DNA of 64,000 nt from Paenibacillus dendrobii (GTDB lineage Bacteria > Bacillota > Bacilli > Paenibacillales > Paenibacillaceae): NCBI RefSeq assembly GCF_009807035.1, contig NZ_WUBI01000001.1, positions 2,418,001-2,482,000 on the forward strand, written 5' to 3'. The position numbers and the translations under genes are program-made. How positions within the stretch are numbered: position 1 is the stretch's first letter; each line of letters begins with the position of its first letter. Below the pieces are notes generated by a model that did not search any database, was not told the DNA's origin, and saw only the letters and a list, made by a program, of their open reading frames with translations. Of this stretch, positions 34,342 to 43,763 are shown one piece after another.

Positions 34342-35049
34342 CTATCCCGTCATTCCTTGATGTAGATCATGAATAATCTGTTTGGCAGCACGAACCCGAC
34401 CAGGATCCACAGGCTGTAGGTTATCCCCGTTCATGCGCAAAGCCGATCCAAAGTGGACCTCCTCCACGCCTGTCGCTTCTGCAAAATCCTGAAGTACAGG
34501 CACGGAAAGGCCATATCCCGCTAAAATGCAAATTCCCGTGCTTTGAGCGGCTTCTGTCAGTCTTTTGATCTGTGGTACAGATTTCGGGGCCGGCAAAGGA
34601 CCGCCCGAAGTCAAAATCCGGTTAATTTGCGGATAGCGAGCAAGCAGCTGCAGTGCAGCAAGCTGGTCCTCGATCTCGTCAAATGCCCGGTGGAAGGTCA
34701 CGTTAATGCCTGCCACATCCTGAAGGAGCAGATCCAGCGCCGCTGTATCGACCTTTCCCTCGGAAGTGAGCGCACCAACCACGATCCCTGCCGCTCCGCT
34801 CTCCTTGATAAAAGCGATATCCTGCTGCATCGTTTGCAGGTCATTCTCATCGTATACAAAAGACTGACTATGAGGACGGACCATCACATGAACCGGAATA
34901 TGTAAATGACGCACCGCTTCCTTGATTAGCCCGGGTCCCGGGGTGAGCCCCCCCTCCAAAATCCCTGTCACAAGCTCAATCCGGTCTGCTCCGCCCTGTT
35001 CAGCCAAAAGCGCGTCCGTCAAATTCGTTGCGATGACTTCCAGCTTCAT
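34342..35049 (-). CDS. cutC: CutC-family TIM-barrel protein
   Basis: CutC is a cytosolic TIM-barrel protein, historically tied to copper homeostasis in E. coli, with an unproven enzymatic role. The 235 residues include the typical LEVIATNLTDALLAEQGGAD and RIELVTGILEGGLTPGPGLI, HVMVRPH, VVGALTSEGKVD, NVTFHRAFDE and ILTSGG. It overlaps the aminopeptidase stop (ATGA) and precedes the ROK kinase by 7 bp. Nothing here relates to copper. The neighbours suggest a sugar or amino-sugar role; that is inference. Confidence 0.9.
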   Translation of the reverse strand: MKLEVIATNLTDALLAEQGGADRIELVTGILEGGLTPGPGLIKEAVRHLHIPVHVMVRPHSQSFVYDENDLQTMQQDIAFIKESGAAGIVVGALTSEGKVDTAALDLLLQDVAGINVTFHRAFDEIEDQLAALQLLARYPQINRILTSGGPLPAPKSVPQIKRLTEAAQSTGICILAGYGLSVPVLQDFAEATGVEEVHFGSALRMNGDNLQPVDPGRVRAAKQIIHDLHQGMTG

Positions 35050-36506
35050 GATTTCCCTCCTTTACTGCTTGCCGTTATCTGTTCGCGCACAAAGTCGGCA
35101 AGCAGTCTAACGCCATATCCGGTTGCTCCCGTCACTTTATAGCCGCGGCTCGCCGGAACCTGTACGGTATTAGCCATGTCAATGTGGCACCAACGCGCTT
35201 TAGAATCCACGAAACGTCGCAAAAACAGTGCCGCCATGTTGGCTCCTCCATATGGGCTGGACGCGAGATTGGCCAAGTCCGCATATGGACTGCTAAGCAG
35301 CTCCTCATCTTCATCCACTAACGGTAACTGCCAGATCCGGTCGCCGTTACGTTCCCCGATCCGCATAAATTGCCCCGCATACTCATCATCGCCCCATATG
35401 CCTGCAACCTTCAGACCTAGTGCATGTCCTACTGCACCTGTAAGGGTGGCCACGTCAATGATCTGCCGTGCTCCGCTGCGAATAGCATGAAGGATTGCAT
35501 CTGCCAGAATCAGACGGCCTTCGGCATCCGTGTTCACCACTTGGACGCTGAGCCCGTTCGGATAGCGGACCACATCTGAAGGCAGGAAGGCCCCGCCATC
35601 CGGTACATTATCGGCAATCGGTATAAGTACGCTGATCCTTGCCTTGACCTCCAGGCGTTCAAGCATATCCATCGCACCGATGACGGCGGCTGCTCCGCCC
35701 ATATCAAAGCGGGCATCGCTTAAATCGCGGGCGTTTTTCAGGTTCATGCCGCCCATATCAAACGTAATGCCCTTGCCGATCAGAGCCAGATGTTCGGCAT
35801 CCGGATCTCCCGTATAGCTGATTTCAACCATGGCAGGCGGATACTTGCTGCCCGCACCCACAGCCAAAAGACCGTTCATTTGACGCTGCTTCAGCTCTTC
35901 GCCTTCATAGACATGGATCTTCACATTCCGTCCGTCAAAAACTTGACGGATGCGTGCGACAAAGGACGACGGATTCAGATCGCTTGCCGCTTCATTGCAT
36001 AGATCACGCGCCAAAGACGTAGCCGCAGCACGAATCCGCCCAAGCTCTGCAGCAGAGGCATATTCCCCTTGCTGATCCGGACTCAGACGGACCCATTCGA
36101 CCGGCGGCTGTTTTTCAACCATTTTATATTTATGAAAAGTATACGTTCCGAGCTCCCAGCCTTCGGTCCATGCCGCGACGGCTTCATGAGGCCATACGGT
36201 GGAACCGAACAGGTCTTGAAGTGAAGACGGATCGATTTCAGCCGTTGTCTTCCCGATCTCCTGAATCGCGCGTCCGGCGCTGCCGGCAGCTTCACGCAAA
36301 ACTTCGAGGCTGAACTTGCCGCGAGCACCCAGACCGATGATTAAGATATCTTGTTCTCCGGAATTACGGCCGTAAAACCAGGCCTGAGCTCCACGTTCTT
36401 TCATGTTTGCGGAGATCGGAAGTCCGGGCACGTATCCTCCGTCACTGAATACCAGTTCAATCAGCACTTTAGCATGTTGCTCTGTTCCCGTTTTGATTTC
36501 CATCAT
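35046..36506 (-). CDS. M17 leucyl aminopeptidase
   Basis: This is a cytosolic dizinc aminopeptidase of about 486 residues. The M17 signature NTDAEGRLILADA (about 323-335) is perfect. The metal-binding Lys and Asp appear in LIGKGITFDMGGMNLK (most family members have DSGG, here DMGG) and further Asp in ARFDMGGAAA. The N-terminal third is the variable domain. I choose ATG 36506 with AAAGGG 8 nt upstream; a TTG 18 bases earlier is less likely. It overlaps cutC by 4 bp. It releases N-terminal residues from peptides brought in by the Opp importer encoded upstream. Confidence 0.92.
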   Translation of the reverse strand: MMEIKTGTEQHAKVLIELVFSDGGYVPGLPISANMKERGAQAWFYGRNSGEQDILIIGLGARGKFSLEVLREAAGSAGRAIQEIGKTTAEIDPSSLQDLFGSTVWPHEAVAAWTEGWELGTYTFHKYKMVEKQPPVEWVRLSPDQQGEYASAAELGRIRAAATSLARDLCNEAASDLNPSSFVARIRQVFDGRNVKIHVYEGEELKQRQMNGLLAVGAGSKYPPAMVEISYTGDPDAEHLALIGKGITFDMGGMNLKNARDLSDARFDMGGAAAVIGAMDMLERLEVKARISVLIPIADNVPDGGAFLPSDVVRYPNGLSVQVVNTDAEGRLILADAILHAIRSGARQIIDVATLTGAVGHALGLKVAGIWGDDEYAGQFMRIGERNGDRIWQLPLVDEDEELLSSPYADLANLASSPYGGANMAALFLRRFVDSKARWCHIDMANTVQVPASRGYKVTGATGYGVRLLADFVREQITASSKGGKS

Positions 36507-36530
36507 CCATGCATCCCTTTGCAAAAGATT

Positions 36531-36550
36531 TTATATAAAATGAAATAAAG
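36531..36550 (-). promoter_or_regulatory. Repeated regulatory motif, aminopeptidase copy
   Basis: CTTTATTTCATTTTATATAA on the minus strand, identical over 20 bp to the SDR copy at 28068-28087. It lies 25 bp upstream of the aminopeptidase start and includes TATAAAA-like -10 material, so an internal promoter is possible. Confidence 0.45.
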
Positions 36551-36562
36551 GATCATCTTTCT

Positions 36563-37990
36563 TTACAGATCCAGATTGCCCAGCTCGCTTACGGCCCTCG
36601 CGTATATCGCGGTGGATTTCAGCAGAAGCTCAACCTCCATATGTTCATTCGGTTGATGCGCCGTAGATTCCATCCCCGGGAACAGCGGCCCGAATGCGAC
36701 ACCCATTGGAAAATGAGCCGCGTACGTACCGCCTCCAGTGGACAGGAGCTTCGCTGGTTGGCCGGTTTCGGCTACGTATGTCTCCTGCAGGGCCCGGATC
36801 ATCGGGTGATCCTCGGGTACATGATGCGGCTTCTTCAAACTCGGCGGCTCCGTCTCAAGTTGATAATCGGATATCTTGGATGAGATTTTCGCAAGCAGCT
36901 CATCATAGTTTCCGCAGATCGGAAATCTCAAGTTGATATGGAAGTACGTTTCTCCCTGCGGCTCGTATTGAAGAAGTCCGCTGTTGACCGTCAAAGGCCC
37001 GCTGATGTCATCTTCCATCGCAATCCCAAGAGCCCGACCGTGAACATCGTTGTACAGTAGCGTATCCACCGTTGACAGAAAGTGCCCCGCGCCGCCATTC
37101 CAGGCATAACCCTTCAGGAAATGGATCAAAGCTAGTCCCGCATTCATCCCCAGCTCAGGTTCCATGCCGTGAGCAGCTTTTCCTGCCATATGCAGAATGA
37201 GGCTATGCTCCTTCCATTCCGCTGTGCCGTGAAGCTTCATCTCGCTGCAATAAACGTCATACGCCTGAGCTAGATCCTTCAAGCGGTTCGGTTCGCCTGC
37301 AACCATAGCCTCGGCCGCTTCGGGAACCATATTGGCAACAACGCCCGAATGAAAAGAAACGAGCTCGAATTCACCCTTCATGTCTGCTCCAGGGCTTCCG
37401 GATGGAAACAGGATACGCGTGTTGATTTGTCCCTTTTCCGCGCAAACAATCGGAAACTCTGCATCGGGCGTAAAGCCGCAGGCCGGCATCGGTTCAAGCT
37501 CCTTGTACTTCTCCATGCATTGATGGGTCCGTTCTTCATCCGTCCCGAAAATCAGGCGGATCCGGTGTTTCAGCGGCAAGCCAAGCTCCTTGACGATTTT
37601 CAAAGCATAAAAGGAAGCCATGGCGGGTCCCTTGTCGTCGATGGCTCCCCGGGCATAAATTTTCCCGTCACGGATCGACGGCTCAAACGGTGGCGTGACC
37701 CAATCGCCCGATACAGGCACCACATCCAGATGACTCAGTACCGCGATGTAATGCTCGGCATCCTCCGGCCCGTATTCTGCATACCCTACTAGACCGTCAT
37801 GATTGCAGACCCGGAAGCCCTCCGCCTCGCACAGCTGAAGCATATAGCGGAGCGCTTCGGCGACACCGGCGCCCATCGGCTGCCCTGGGGCAGCCGTTTC
37901 GGGATCATAGATGCTCGGGATGCTGAGCAGCCCTTTCAGATCATGGATTATGGCAGCTTTCCGGCTCAGTGCCTGCTCATACCAATTCAT
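36563..37990 (-). CDS. M20 dipeptidase, PepV-like
   Basis: This is a cytosolic zinc dipeptidase of 475 residues. The PepV-type metal site is visible: LSHLDVVPVSGDWVTPPFEP (His, then Asp), ARGAIDDKGPAMASFYAL (Asp), FGTDEERTHQCMEKY (Glu pair) and the late STGGGTYAAHFPMGVAFGP. The start is ATG 37990 with AAGGAG 9 nt upstream; a long in-frame run to 38380 is a shadow within oppF. It overlaps the end of oppF by 14 bp, so the two are translationally linked. It probably cleaves dipeptides delivered by the importer. Confidence 0.92.
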   Translation of the reverse strand: MNWYEQALSRKAAIIHDLKGLLSIPSIYDPETAAPGQPMGAGVAEALRYMLQLCEAEGFRVCNHDGLVGYAEYGPEDAEHYIAVLSHLDVVPVSGDWVTPPFEPSIRDGKIYARGAIDDKGPAMASFYALKIVKELGLPLKHRIRLIFGTDEERTHQCMEKYKELEPMPACGFTPDAEFPIVCAEKGQINTRILFPSGSPGADMKGEFELVSFHSGVVANMVPEAAEAMVAGEPNRLKDLAQAYDVYCSEMKLHGTAEWKEHSLILHMAGKAAHGMEPELGMNAGLALIHFLKGYAWNGGAGHFLSTVDTLLYNDVHGRALGIAMEDDISGPLTVNSGLLQYEPQGETYFHINLRFPICGNYDELLAKISSKISDYQLETEPPSLKKPHHVPEDHPMIRALQETYVAETGQPAKLLSTGGGTYAAHFPMGVAFGPLFPGMESTAHQPNEHMEVELLLKSTAIYARAVSELGNLDL

Positions 37991-39011
37991 GATGATCAAC
38001 TCCTTGGGAATCCGGTTTGGCAGCCGTTCCGGCCTGTTCGCCGTTGTAGAGATGGCAGGCCACATAATGTCCTTTGGATGCTTCTTGCCACTTCGGCGTT
38101 TCGGAGGCACATACCTCCATCGCAAACGGACAGCGGGTACGGAAACGGCAGCCACTCGGAGGGTTAATCGGGCTCGGCAGATCTCCCTGCAGCACCATGC
38201 GTTCCCGGCTGCGTTCCAGCTTCGGATCCGGCAGCGGAATGGCCGACAGCAGCGTTTTCGTGTAAGGGTGAAGCGGGTTATCGAACAGTTCGTCGCTTTC
38301 GCACAGTTCCACCATGCCACCCAAATACATAACAGCGATACGGTCGCTGATATGTTTGACCATCGACAAGTCATGCGCAATGAACAAATAGGTTAAGCCA
38401 CGCTCACGCTGAAGCTTTTTCATCAGATTGACGACCTGAGCCTGAATGGAAACATCCAGCGCCGATATCGGCTCATCCGCAATAATAAAGCTTGGATTCA
38501 CGGCAAGCGCCCGGGCAATTCCGATCCGCTGACGTTGACCGCCGGAAAATTCATGCGGAAAACGCTCGGCATGGCTGCGGTTGAGCCCTACTGTATCCAG
38601 CAATGCATGCACCATTTCAAGGCGCTCCTTGCGGTTTTTGGCTAACCCGTGGGCATCAATGCCCTCGGCAATAATGTCCGTCACGGTCATTCTTTGGTTC
38701 AGCGAAGCATACGGATCCTGGAAAATCATCTGGATATCCCGTCTGAGCTGTTTCATTTCGGACTTCGATTTGCTCCCGTGTATGGGACTACCCTTAAATG
38801 TTGCCGTGCCCGAGGTCGCATCATACAACCGGATCAGCGTACGTCCGAGCGTAGACTTGCCGCAGCCGGACTCTCCCACAAGGCCAAAGGTTTCTCCCGG
38901 GTAGATCTCGAAGCTGACATCGTCGACGGCTTTCAGAATCTGGCCTCTTCCGACATCGAAGTAACGTTTCAAATGGCTGACTTCCACCAGCGGCTTCTTC
39001 TCCGTATTCAT
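37977..39011 (-). CDS. oppF: Oligopeptide ABC transporter ATPase (OppF-type)
   Basis: This 344-residue ATPase has Walker A GESGCGKST, signature FSGGQRQRIGIARAL and Walker B FIIADEPISALDVS, plus the C-terminal oligopeptide/dipeptide domain with Cys-rich CRFRTRCPFAMEVC. OppF and OppD together power the Opp importer at the inner face of the membrane. ATG 39011 overlaps the oppD stop as TAATG with a good GGAGGTGA upstream. No residues are missing. Confidence 0.93.
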   Translation of the reverse strand: MNTEKKPLVEVSHLKRYFDVGRGQILKAVDDVSFEIYPGETFGLVGESGCGKSTLGRTLIRLYDATSGTATFKGSPIHGSKSKSEMKQLRRDIQMIFQDPYASLNQRMTVTDIIAEGIDAHGLAKNRKERLEMVHALLDTVGLNRSHAERFPHEFSGGQRQRIGIARALAVNPSFIIADEPISALDVSIQAQVVNLMKKLQRERGLTYLFIAHDLSMVKHISDRIAVMYLGGMVELCESDELFDNPLHPYTKTLLSAIPLPDPKLERSRERMVLQGDLPSPINPPSGCRFRTRCPFAMEVCASETPKWQEASKGHYVACHLYNGEQAGTAAKPDSQGVDHHELV

Positions 39012-40021
39012 TACCGTTCACCTCCTGCTGCAAGCGGACGTTCCACCTTGGGTGCTCTGCTGTCCTGCAGCCAGCATGCAGCCCGGTGGGTTCCTGTATG
39101 TTCCGTATATGACGGCATCTGTTCGTAACATATTTCCATCGCGTAAGGACAGCGAGCCGCAAACGGGCAGCCCTTCGGCGGATCGCTGAGGTCCGGCGGC
39201 GTGCCCGGGATGGCTTGAAGTTCATCGGATTTCTCATGCAACTTCGGCATGGAAGCCAGCAGCCCCCAGGTATACGGATGCCTCGATTCGTAAAATATTT
39301 CGTCGACCGTACCGGTCTCCACGATTTTCCCTGCATACATGACAGCGACTCGAGAAGCCATATTGGCCACGACGCCCAAATCATGGGTGATCAGAATAAT
39401 GGAAGTTCCCATTTGATCCTGCAGCCGGTTCATCAGTTCTAAAATTTGAGCCTGGATCGTAACGTCCAGCGCGGTTGTCGGCTCATCCGCGATAATCACT
39501 TTGGGATTGCACGCCAGCGCAATCGCAATCACGACGCGCTGCCGCATTCCGCCGGACAACTGATGAGGATATTGCTTCAGCCTTTTTTCCGGATTCGGAA
39601 TGCCTACCTGGTTCAGCAGTTCTACCGCTCTTTTCGCGGCCGCGTCTCTCCCCATATTCTGGTGTTTGCGCAGTACCTCGGTAATCTGTTTTCCGATGGT
39701 CATGGTTGGATTCAGCGAGGTCATCGGATCCTGAAAAATCATGGAGATGTCTTTTCCCCGAATATTCTGCATTTGTTTCTCGGGCAGAGATGCGAGTTCT
39801 TTCCCTTCAAACCGGATCGAACCGTTTTTGATTTTCGCGGACTTGGCGAGCAGTCTCATGATGCTTTTCGAGGTTACCGATTTCCCGGAACCGGATTCGC
39901 CCACAATGGCCAGCGTTTCTCCTTTGCCGAGGGAAAAGCTGACATCACGCACCGCCTGAACCTCGCCGGCATATGTGTAAAAGCTCACCTGCAAATCTGT
40001 CACTTCCAGCAAGCTGTTCAT
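39011..40021 (-). CDS. oppD: Oligopeptide ABC transporter ATPase (OppD-type)
   Basis: This 336-residue ATPase has Walker A GESGSGKS, signature [15 protein letters not shown], Walker [15 protein letters not shown] and the C-terminal Cys-rich [14 protein letters not shown], which in OppD proteins can hold an Fe-S cluster. I place the start at ATG 40021, 8 nt after GGAGGGA; an ATG six bases earlier is too close. It is co-transcribed with oppC and oppF with almost no spacing. Confidence 0.93.
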   Translation of the reverse strand: MNSLLEVTDLQVSFYTYAGEVQAVRDVSFSLGKGETLAIVGESGSGKSVTSKSIMRLLAKSAKIKNGSIRFEGKELASLPEKQMQNIRGKDISMIFQDPMTSLNPTMTIGKQITEVLRKHQNMGRDAAAKRAVELLNQVGIPNPEKRLKQYPHQLSGGMRQRVVIAIALACNPKVIIADEPTTALDVTIQAQILELMNRLQDQMGTSIILITHDLGVVANMASRVAVMYAGKIVETGTVDEIFYESRHPYTWGLLASMPKLHEKSDELQAIPGTPPDLSDPPKGCPFAARCPYAMEICYEQMPSYTEHTGTHRAACWLQDSRAPKVERPLAAGGER

Positions 40022-40033
40022 GGTCATTCCCTC

Positions 40034-40960
40034 CTATTTCCGCATTCTCGGATCCAGCGCGTCCCGTAACCCGTCACCCAAAATATTGAACGTCACCATA
40101 ATCAGCACGATGACGATGGATGGATACAGCAGCAAGTAAGCCTGGGTATTGAGTGAAGCGAAACCGTCATTAATCAGTACGCCCAGAGATGACATCGGAG
40201 ACTGAAGTCCAAGACCGATGAAGCTCAGGAACGCCTCGGTGAAAATCGCCGACGGAATCGTAAACATCGTATTGATGACAATAATGCCGATCGTGTTCGG
40301 AATCAAATGCTTCCATATAATGCGTGAAGTGGATGTCCCCAGCGTACGGGCGGCAAGCACGAACTCCTGCGATTTCAGCTTCATGATATGTGCCCGCACC
40401 AAGCGGGCCATATTCACCCAGCCCGTAATCGACATGGCGATCATAATCGTGATAATTCCGGGCTTCATAACCATCATGAGGAGGATGATAATGATCAAGC
40501 TCGGAATACCGGTCAAAATCTCGATGATGCGCTGCATCACGTTGTCCGTCCGGCCTCCAAGCAGCGCGGATACCGCGCCATAGGCCACGCCGATCACCAA
40601 ATCCAGCGCAGCGGCGAGCACCGCGATGAGAAGAGAGATGCGCGTGCCTTCCCAAATTCTCGCCCATTGGTCGCGGCCGAATTTATCGGTTCCGAACCAG
40701 TGGTCCGCATTCGGCTTTTGATACACCGCACCGTAATCCGTATCGTAATAATTGTGATGGCCGATCCATGGTCCGATGATGGCTAGCAGAAGCATGATCA
40801 CCAGAATCACGAGGCTGATGATGGCAGCCTTATTTTGTCTGAGGCGTCTCCAGCTGTCCTGAAATGCCGTGACCGATTCCCGGGAGATCTTTTCCTTATC
40901 ATCAGGCCGGGCTGCAGCCGGTTTAAATAGAGCATCGATGTTTTGTGTGTCCTGCGGCAT
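40034..40960 (-). CDS. oppC: Oligopeptide ABC transporter permease (OppC-type)
   Basis: This is a membrane permease of about 308 residues. It has a cytosolic N-terminus with a coil, one helix (about 44-66), an extracellular part with DHWFGTDKFGRDQWARI (typical of OppC), then five more helices and an EAA-like loop (VLAARTLGTSTSRIIWKHLI). ATG 40960 has AAAGGGGTGA at a good distance; the longer frame overlaps oppB. Spacing is 4 bp after oppB and 12 bp before oppD. Confidence 0.92.
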   Translation of the reverse strand: MPQDTQNIDALFKPAAARPDDKEKISRESVTAFQDSWRRLRQNKAAIISLVILVIMLLLAIIGPWIGHHNYYDTDYGAVYQKPNADHWFGTDKFGRDQWARIWEGTRISLLIAVLAAALDLVIGVAYGAVSALLGGRTDNVMQRIIEILTGIPSLIIIILLMMVMKPGIITIMIAMSITGWVNMARLVRAHIMKLKSQEFVLAARTLGTSTSRIIWKHLIPNTIGIIVINTMFTIPSAIFTEAFLSFIGLGLQSPMSSLGVLINDGFASLNTQAYLLLYPSIVIVLIMVTFNILGDGLRDALDPRMRK

Positions 40961-40964
40961 AAGC

Positions 40965-41900
40965 TCACCCCTTTCCTGAAGCCAGACGGATCCGCGGATC
41001 GACAAGGCCGTATAACAAATCTACTACAAGCATGACGAGCACATAGAAGGCACTATAAAAAATCGTAATCCCCATAATGGTCGAGTAATCGTTCATCTTA
41101 ATGGAATCTACGAAAAGACTGCCGATTCCGGGAATCCCGAAAATGTTTTCAATGACGAGCGAGCCTGTCAGCAAATTGACGACAATCGGCCCAAGTATCG
41201 TAATGACGGAAATCAGGGAGTTGCGGATAACGTGCTGAAACATGATTCGCATCGTTCCCAGGCCTTTGGCCTTGGCAGTCGTTACATAATCCTGATCGAG
41301 CACTTCCAGCATTTCTGTCCGCACGAAACGTGCAATCAACGCGATAACCCCAACACACAGGGCAATGGACGGAAGAATCGAGCTCGGGTAGCTTTCCCAG
41401 AATGCCACTGGCAGAAGTCCCCATTTCAGCCCGACAAAATACTGCAGCAGTGCCGCCAGCACGAAGTTCGGAATCGAGACGCCGAGAACTGCGATAATCA
41501 TCGTTGCATAATCCCAGCCGGTGTTATGCCGATAAGCGGCTACAATTCCCAGAATCATGCCGATGGCCAGTCCCAGCAGTACGGCTTGCAGGCCAATCAA
41601 TGCAGACGGGAACAGACGGCTCGAGATAATGTCCTTTACCTTTTGCCCCGTGTAGAAAAACGAAGTACCCAGATCGCCTTTGGCCACATTTTTAATGTAA
41701 TTTACATACTGCGTGAAAACCGGTTTATCCAGGCCATAGCTGGCATAGATCATCTGCTTTTGTTCCTGGGGAAGCTGGGCCAGCTTTTCTTCATCAAATG
41801 GTGTACCGGGTAGTGCCTTCATCAGGAAAAAGGTTACGGTGGAGATAATGAACAAGGTAAGAATCAGGTAAATAATTCGGATACCGATATAACGTTTCAA
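40965..41900 (-). CDS. oppB: Oligopeptide ABC transporter permease (OppB-type)
   Basis: This 311-residue permease has about six helices. KALPGTPFDEEKLAQLPQEQ is the usual OppB extracytoplasmic start, and YVTTAKAKGLGTMRIMFQHV is its EAA loop. It begins at TTG 41900 with GGGAGGTG 6-8 nt upstream. It lies 98 bp after oppA behind a strong stem-loop, a common way to make more binding protein than permease. Confidence 0.92.
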   Translation of the reverse strand: MKRYIGIRIIYLILTLFIISTVTFFLMKALPGTPFDEEKLAQLPQEQKQMIYASYGLDKPVFTQYVNYIKNVAKGDLGTSFFYTGQKVKDIISSRLFPSALIGLQAVLLGLAIGMILGIVAAYRHNTGWDYATMIIAVLGVSIPNFVLAALLQYFVGLKWGLLPVAFWESYPSSILPSIALCVGVIALIARFVRTEMLEVLDQDYVTTAKAKGLGTMRIMFQHVIRNSLISVITILGPIVVNLLTGSLVIENIFGIPGIGSLFVDSIKMNDYSTIMGITIFYSAFYVLVMLVVDLLYGLVDPRIRLASGKG

Positions 41901-41956
41901 TGTTGCACCTCCCGGAAGCGTGGGGAATCAATCTTGGTAAGGGGCGGGAAAGGAAA

Positions 41957-41977
41957 GAGAGAAGCAGCGCTTCTCTC
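41957..41977 (-). other. Stem-loop between oppA and oppB
   Basis: GAGAGAAGC and GCTTCTCTC pair perfectly around a 3-nt loop, with further partial pairing outside (GGGA/TCCC). There is no U run, so it is more likely an mRNA-stabilising or partial-stop structure than a full terminator. Confidence 0.55.
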
Positions 41978-41998
41978 CTCTCCCGGAACAAACCTGCA

Positions 41999-43642
41999 TT
42001 ATTTTACATCCGCATATTTAAAGTCGACAGGGTTGCCGTACGGATGGTATTCCAAGTTTTGCACCTTGTTGTTCAGCAGGAAGGAATAGCCGCCGAAATA
42101 AATTGGAACAACGACAACATCATCATTCAGAAGCGTCTTCTCCGCCGCAAGCATCATGTCCAGACGTTTCTTCTCGTCGGTTTCTTTCTTCGCATCGGCG
42201 ATCAGCTTGTCATAGTTCGTACTTTCATAGTTGCCGCGGTATGGCGTATGATTCGCCCACAGATCAAGGTAAGTCATTGCATCATCGTAGTCAGCGCCCC
42301 AAGCGGTAATGGCCATTTGGTAGTTGCTGTTGTCCATCAATTGGCCGCGCGCTTTGCTGGTTTTGGTATCAATGACGAGATCAATGCCAAGATTTTTCTT
42401 GTATTCGCTTTGCATGAACGTAGCAACGTCTTTCACTTCAGAGGTATCGGCTACCAGCATTGTGATCTTAGGAGCTTTACCCAGTTCTTTCACGCCTTGT
42501 TCCCAGTATTCTTTAGCTTTGGCTGCATCGACGCCAACCAGACCGCCCTGCGTTTCACGGAAGGACTTGCCGTCTATGCCGCTCATTTCGTCAGGAATCA
42601 TACCTGTAGCCGCTTTGGAGCCATTATTGAGAACTTGGTCAGCCAGCAGCTTGGAATCGAATCCGAATTCAAGCGCTTTACGGATGTTCAGGTTACTTAC
42701 GCCGTCTGCCTTCAGGTTGAACTGCAGATAAGTCGTTTTGAAATTGATGCCTGTGCCGAAGCCTGGATCCGTTTTTGATGCATTCACATCAGAGGAGGCC
42801 AAGAGTACACGGTCCAACTGGCCGGCTTTGTAAGCATTCAATGCTGTGCTTTTCTCTTTGATGACCTTCAGATCCACTTTGTCTACAGCTACGTTGGCCG
42901 CATCCCAGTACCCCGCGTTTTTGGTCAATACAGCACCGCTCGCAGCGTCAACCGAAGTCAGGGTATACGGGCCGTTATACAGCATGCTGTCCGCACCAAT
43001 TGCATATCCTTCCCCTTTGGACTTCACGAATTCCTCTTTCATCGGGAAGTATGGAGCCAGCGAAGTCAAGCGCAAGAAGTAAGGAGTCGGTTGAGTCAGC
43101 TTAACGACCAGCGTTTTGTCATCCTTCGCTTCAATGCCCACTTTATCCGCCGATCCGCCGGCTGCATAGTCGGCAGCACCCACGATATAATCGGTCATAA
43201 TAAAGGAATAGCCGTTGGTTCCGGTCTTCGGATCGATTTCACGAAGCCAAGCGTATTTGAAATCTTGTGCCGTCACAGGCGTTCCGTCACTCCATTTGGC
43301 ATTGTCGCGAAGCGTGAAGGTATAGGTCAGCTTGTCCTCGGTCAGGTCAACCTTTTCTGCCATCGCTGGCTGTGGCTCATTTTTCAAATCCAGACGGTAC
43401 AAACCTTCATTAACATTGTTCAGGACTGTAAATGACACATCATCAGATGCTTTCCATTGGTCCAGATCCTTAATTTCGTTCTCTACGTACAGCTTCAATT
43501 CTTTGGCTGATCCTGCAGAGGATGTTGTTTGACCGGAAGCGCTGTCCGCAGGTTTGCTGTCACTGCCCGAAAACGAGCAGCCCGTAAACATGGCCGATAC
43601 GACCAGCAGCGATGCCAGTAAGCCCAACTTTTTCTTTTTCAT
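41999..43642 (-). CDS. oppA: Oligopeptide-binding lipoprotein (OppA-type)
   Basis: This is an extracellular peptide-binding lipoprotein of about 547 residues. MKKKKLGLLASLLVVSAMFT ends in the lipobox FTGC. The family 5 binding-protein signature is seen around AEKVDLTEDKLTYTFTLRDN and AKWSDGTPVTAQDFKYAWLR. ATG 43642 has AAGGAG about 11 nt upstream. It follows the asparaginase gene by 121 bp and may have its own promoter there, but I could not find a convincing one. The peptide preference is unknown. Confidence 0.92.
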   Translation of the reverse strand: MKKKKLGLLASLLVVSAMFTGCSFSGSDSKPADSASGQTTSSAGSAKELKLYVENEIKDLDQWKASDDVSFTVLNNVNEGLYRLDLKNEPQPAMAEKVDLTEDKLTYTFTLRDNAKWSDGTPVTAQDFKYAWLREIDPKTGTNGYSFIMTDYIVGAADYAAGGSADKVGIEAKDDKTLVVKLTQPTPYFLRLTSLAPYFPMKEEFVKSKGEGYAIGADSMLYNGPYTLTSVDAASGAVLTKNAGYWDAANVAVDKVDLKVIKEKSTALNAYKAGQLDRVLLASSDVNASKTDPGFGTGINFKTTYLQFNLKADGVSNLNIRKALEFGFDSKLLADQVLNNGSKAATGMIPDEMSGIDGKSFRETQGGLVGVDAAKAKEYWEQGVKELGKAPKITMLVADTSEVKDVATFMQSEYKKNLGIDLVIDTKTSKARGQLMDNSNYQMAITAWGADYDDAMTYLDLWANHTPYRGNYESTNYDKLIADAKKETDEKKRLDMMLAAEKTLLNDDVVVVPIYFGGYSFLLNNKVQNLEYHPYGNPVDFKYADVK

Positions 43643-43763
43643 AACATGTCCCACTCCTTTTGTTCCCCTTTGATGTATGATTGCACCGTCACTTCCTTAT
43701 GCGGAAACAACGAACGAACCCATGTACAAGAAAGCAAATTAGAATATAAATGATGAATGAATG

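Noticed and set aside
37991..38380. N-terminal extension of the PepV-like gene
   Set aside because: It runs through oppF, reads as arginine-rich out-of-frame text, and a good ribosome site lies before ATG 37990.
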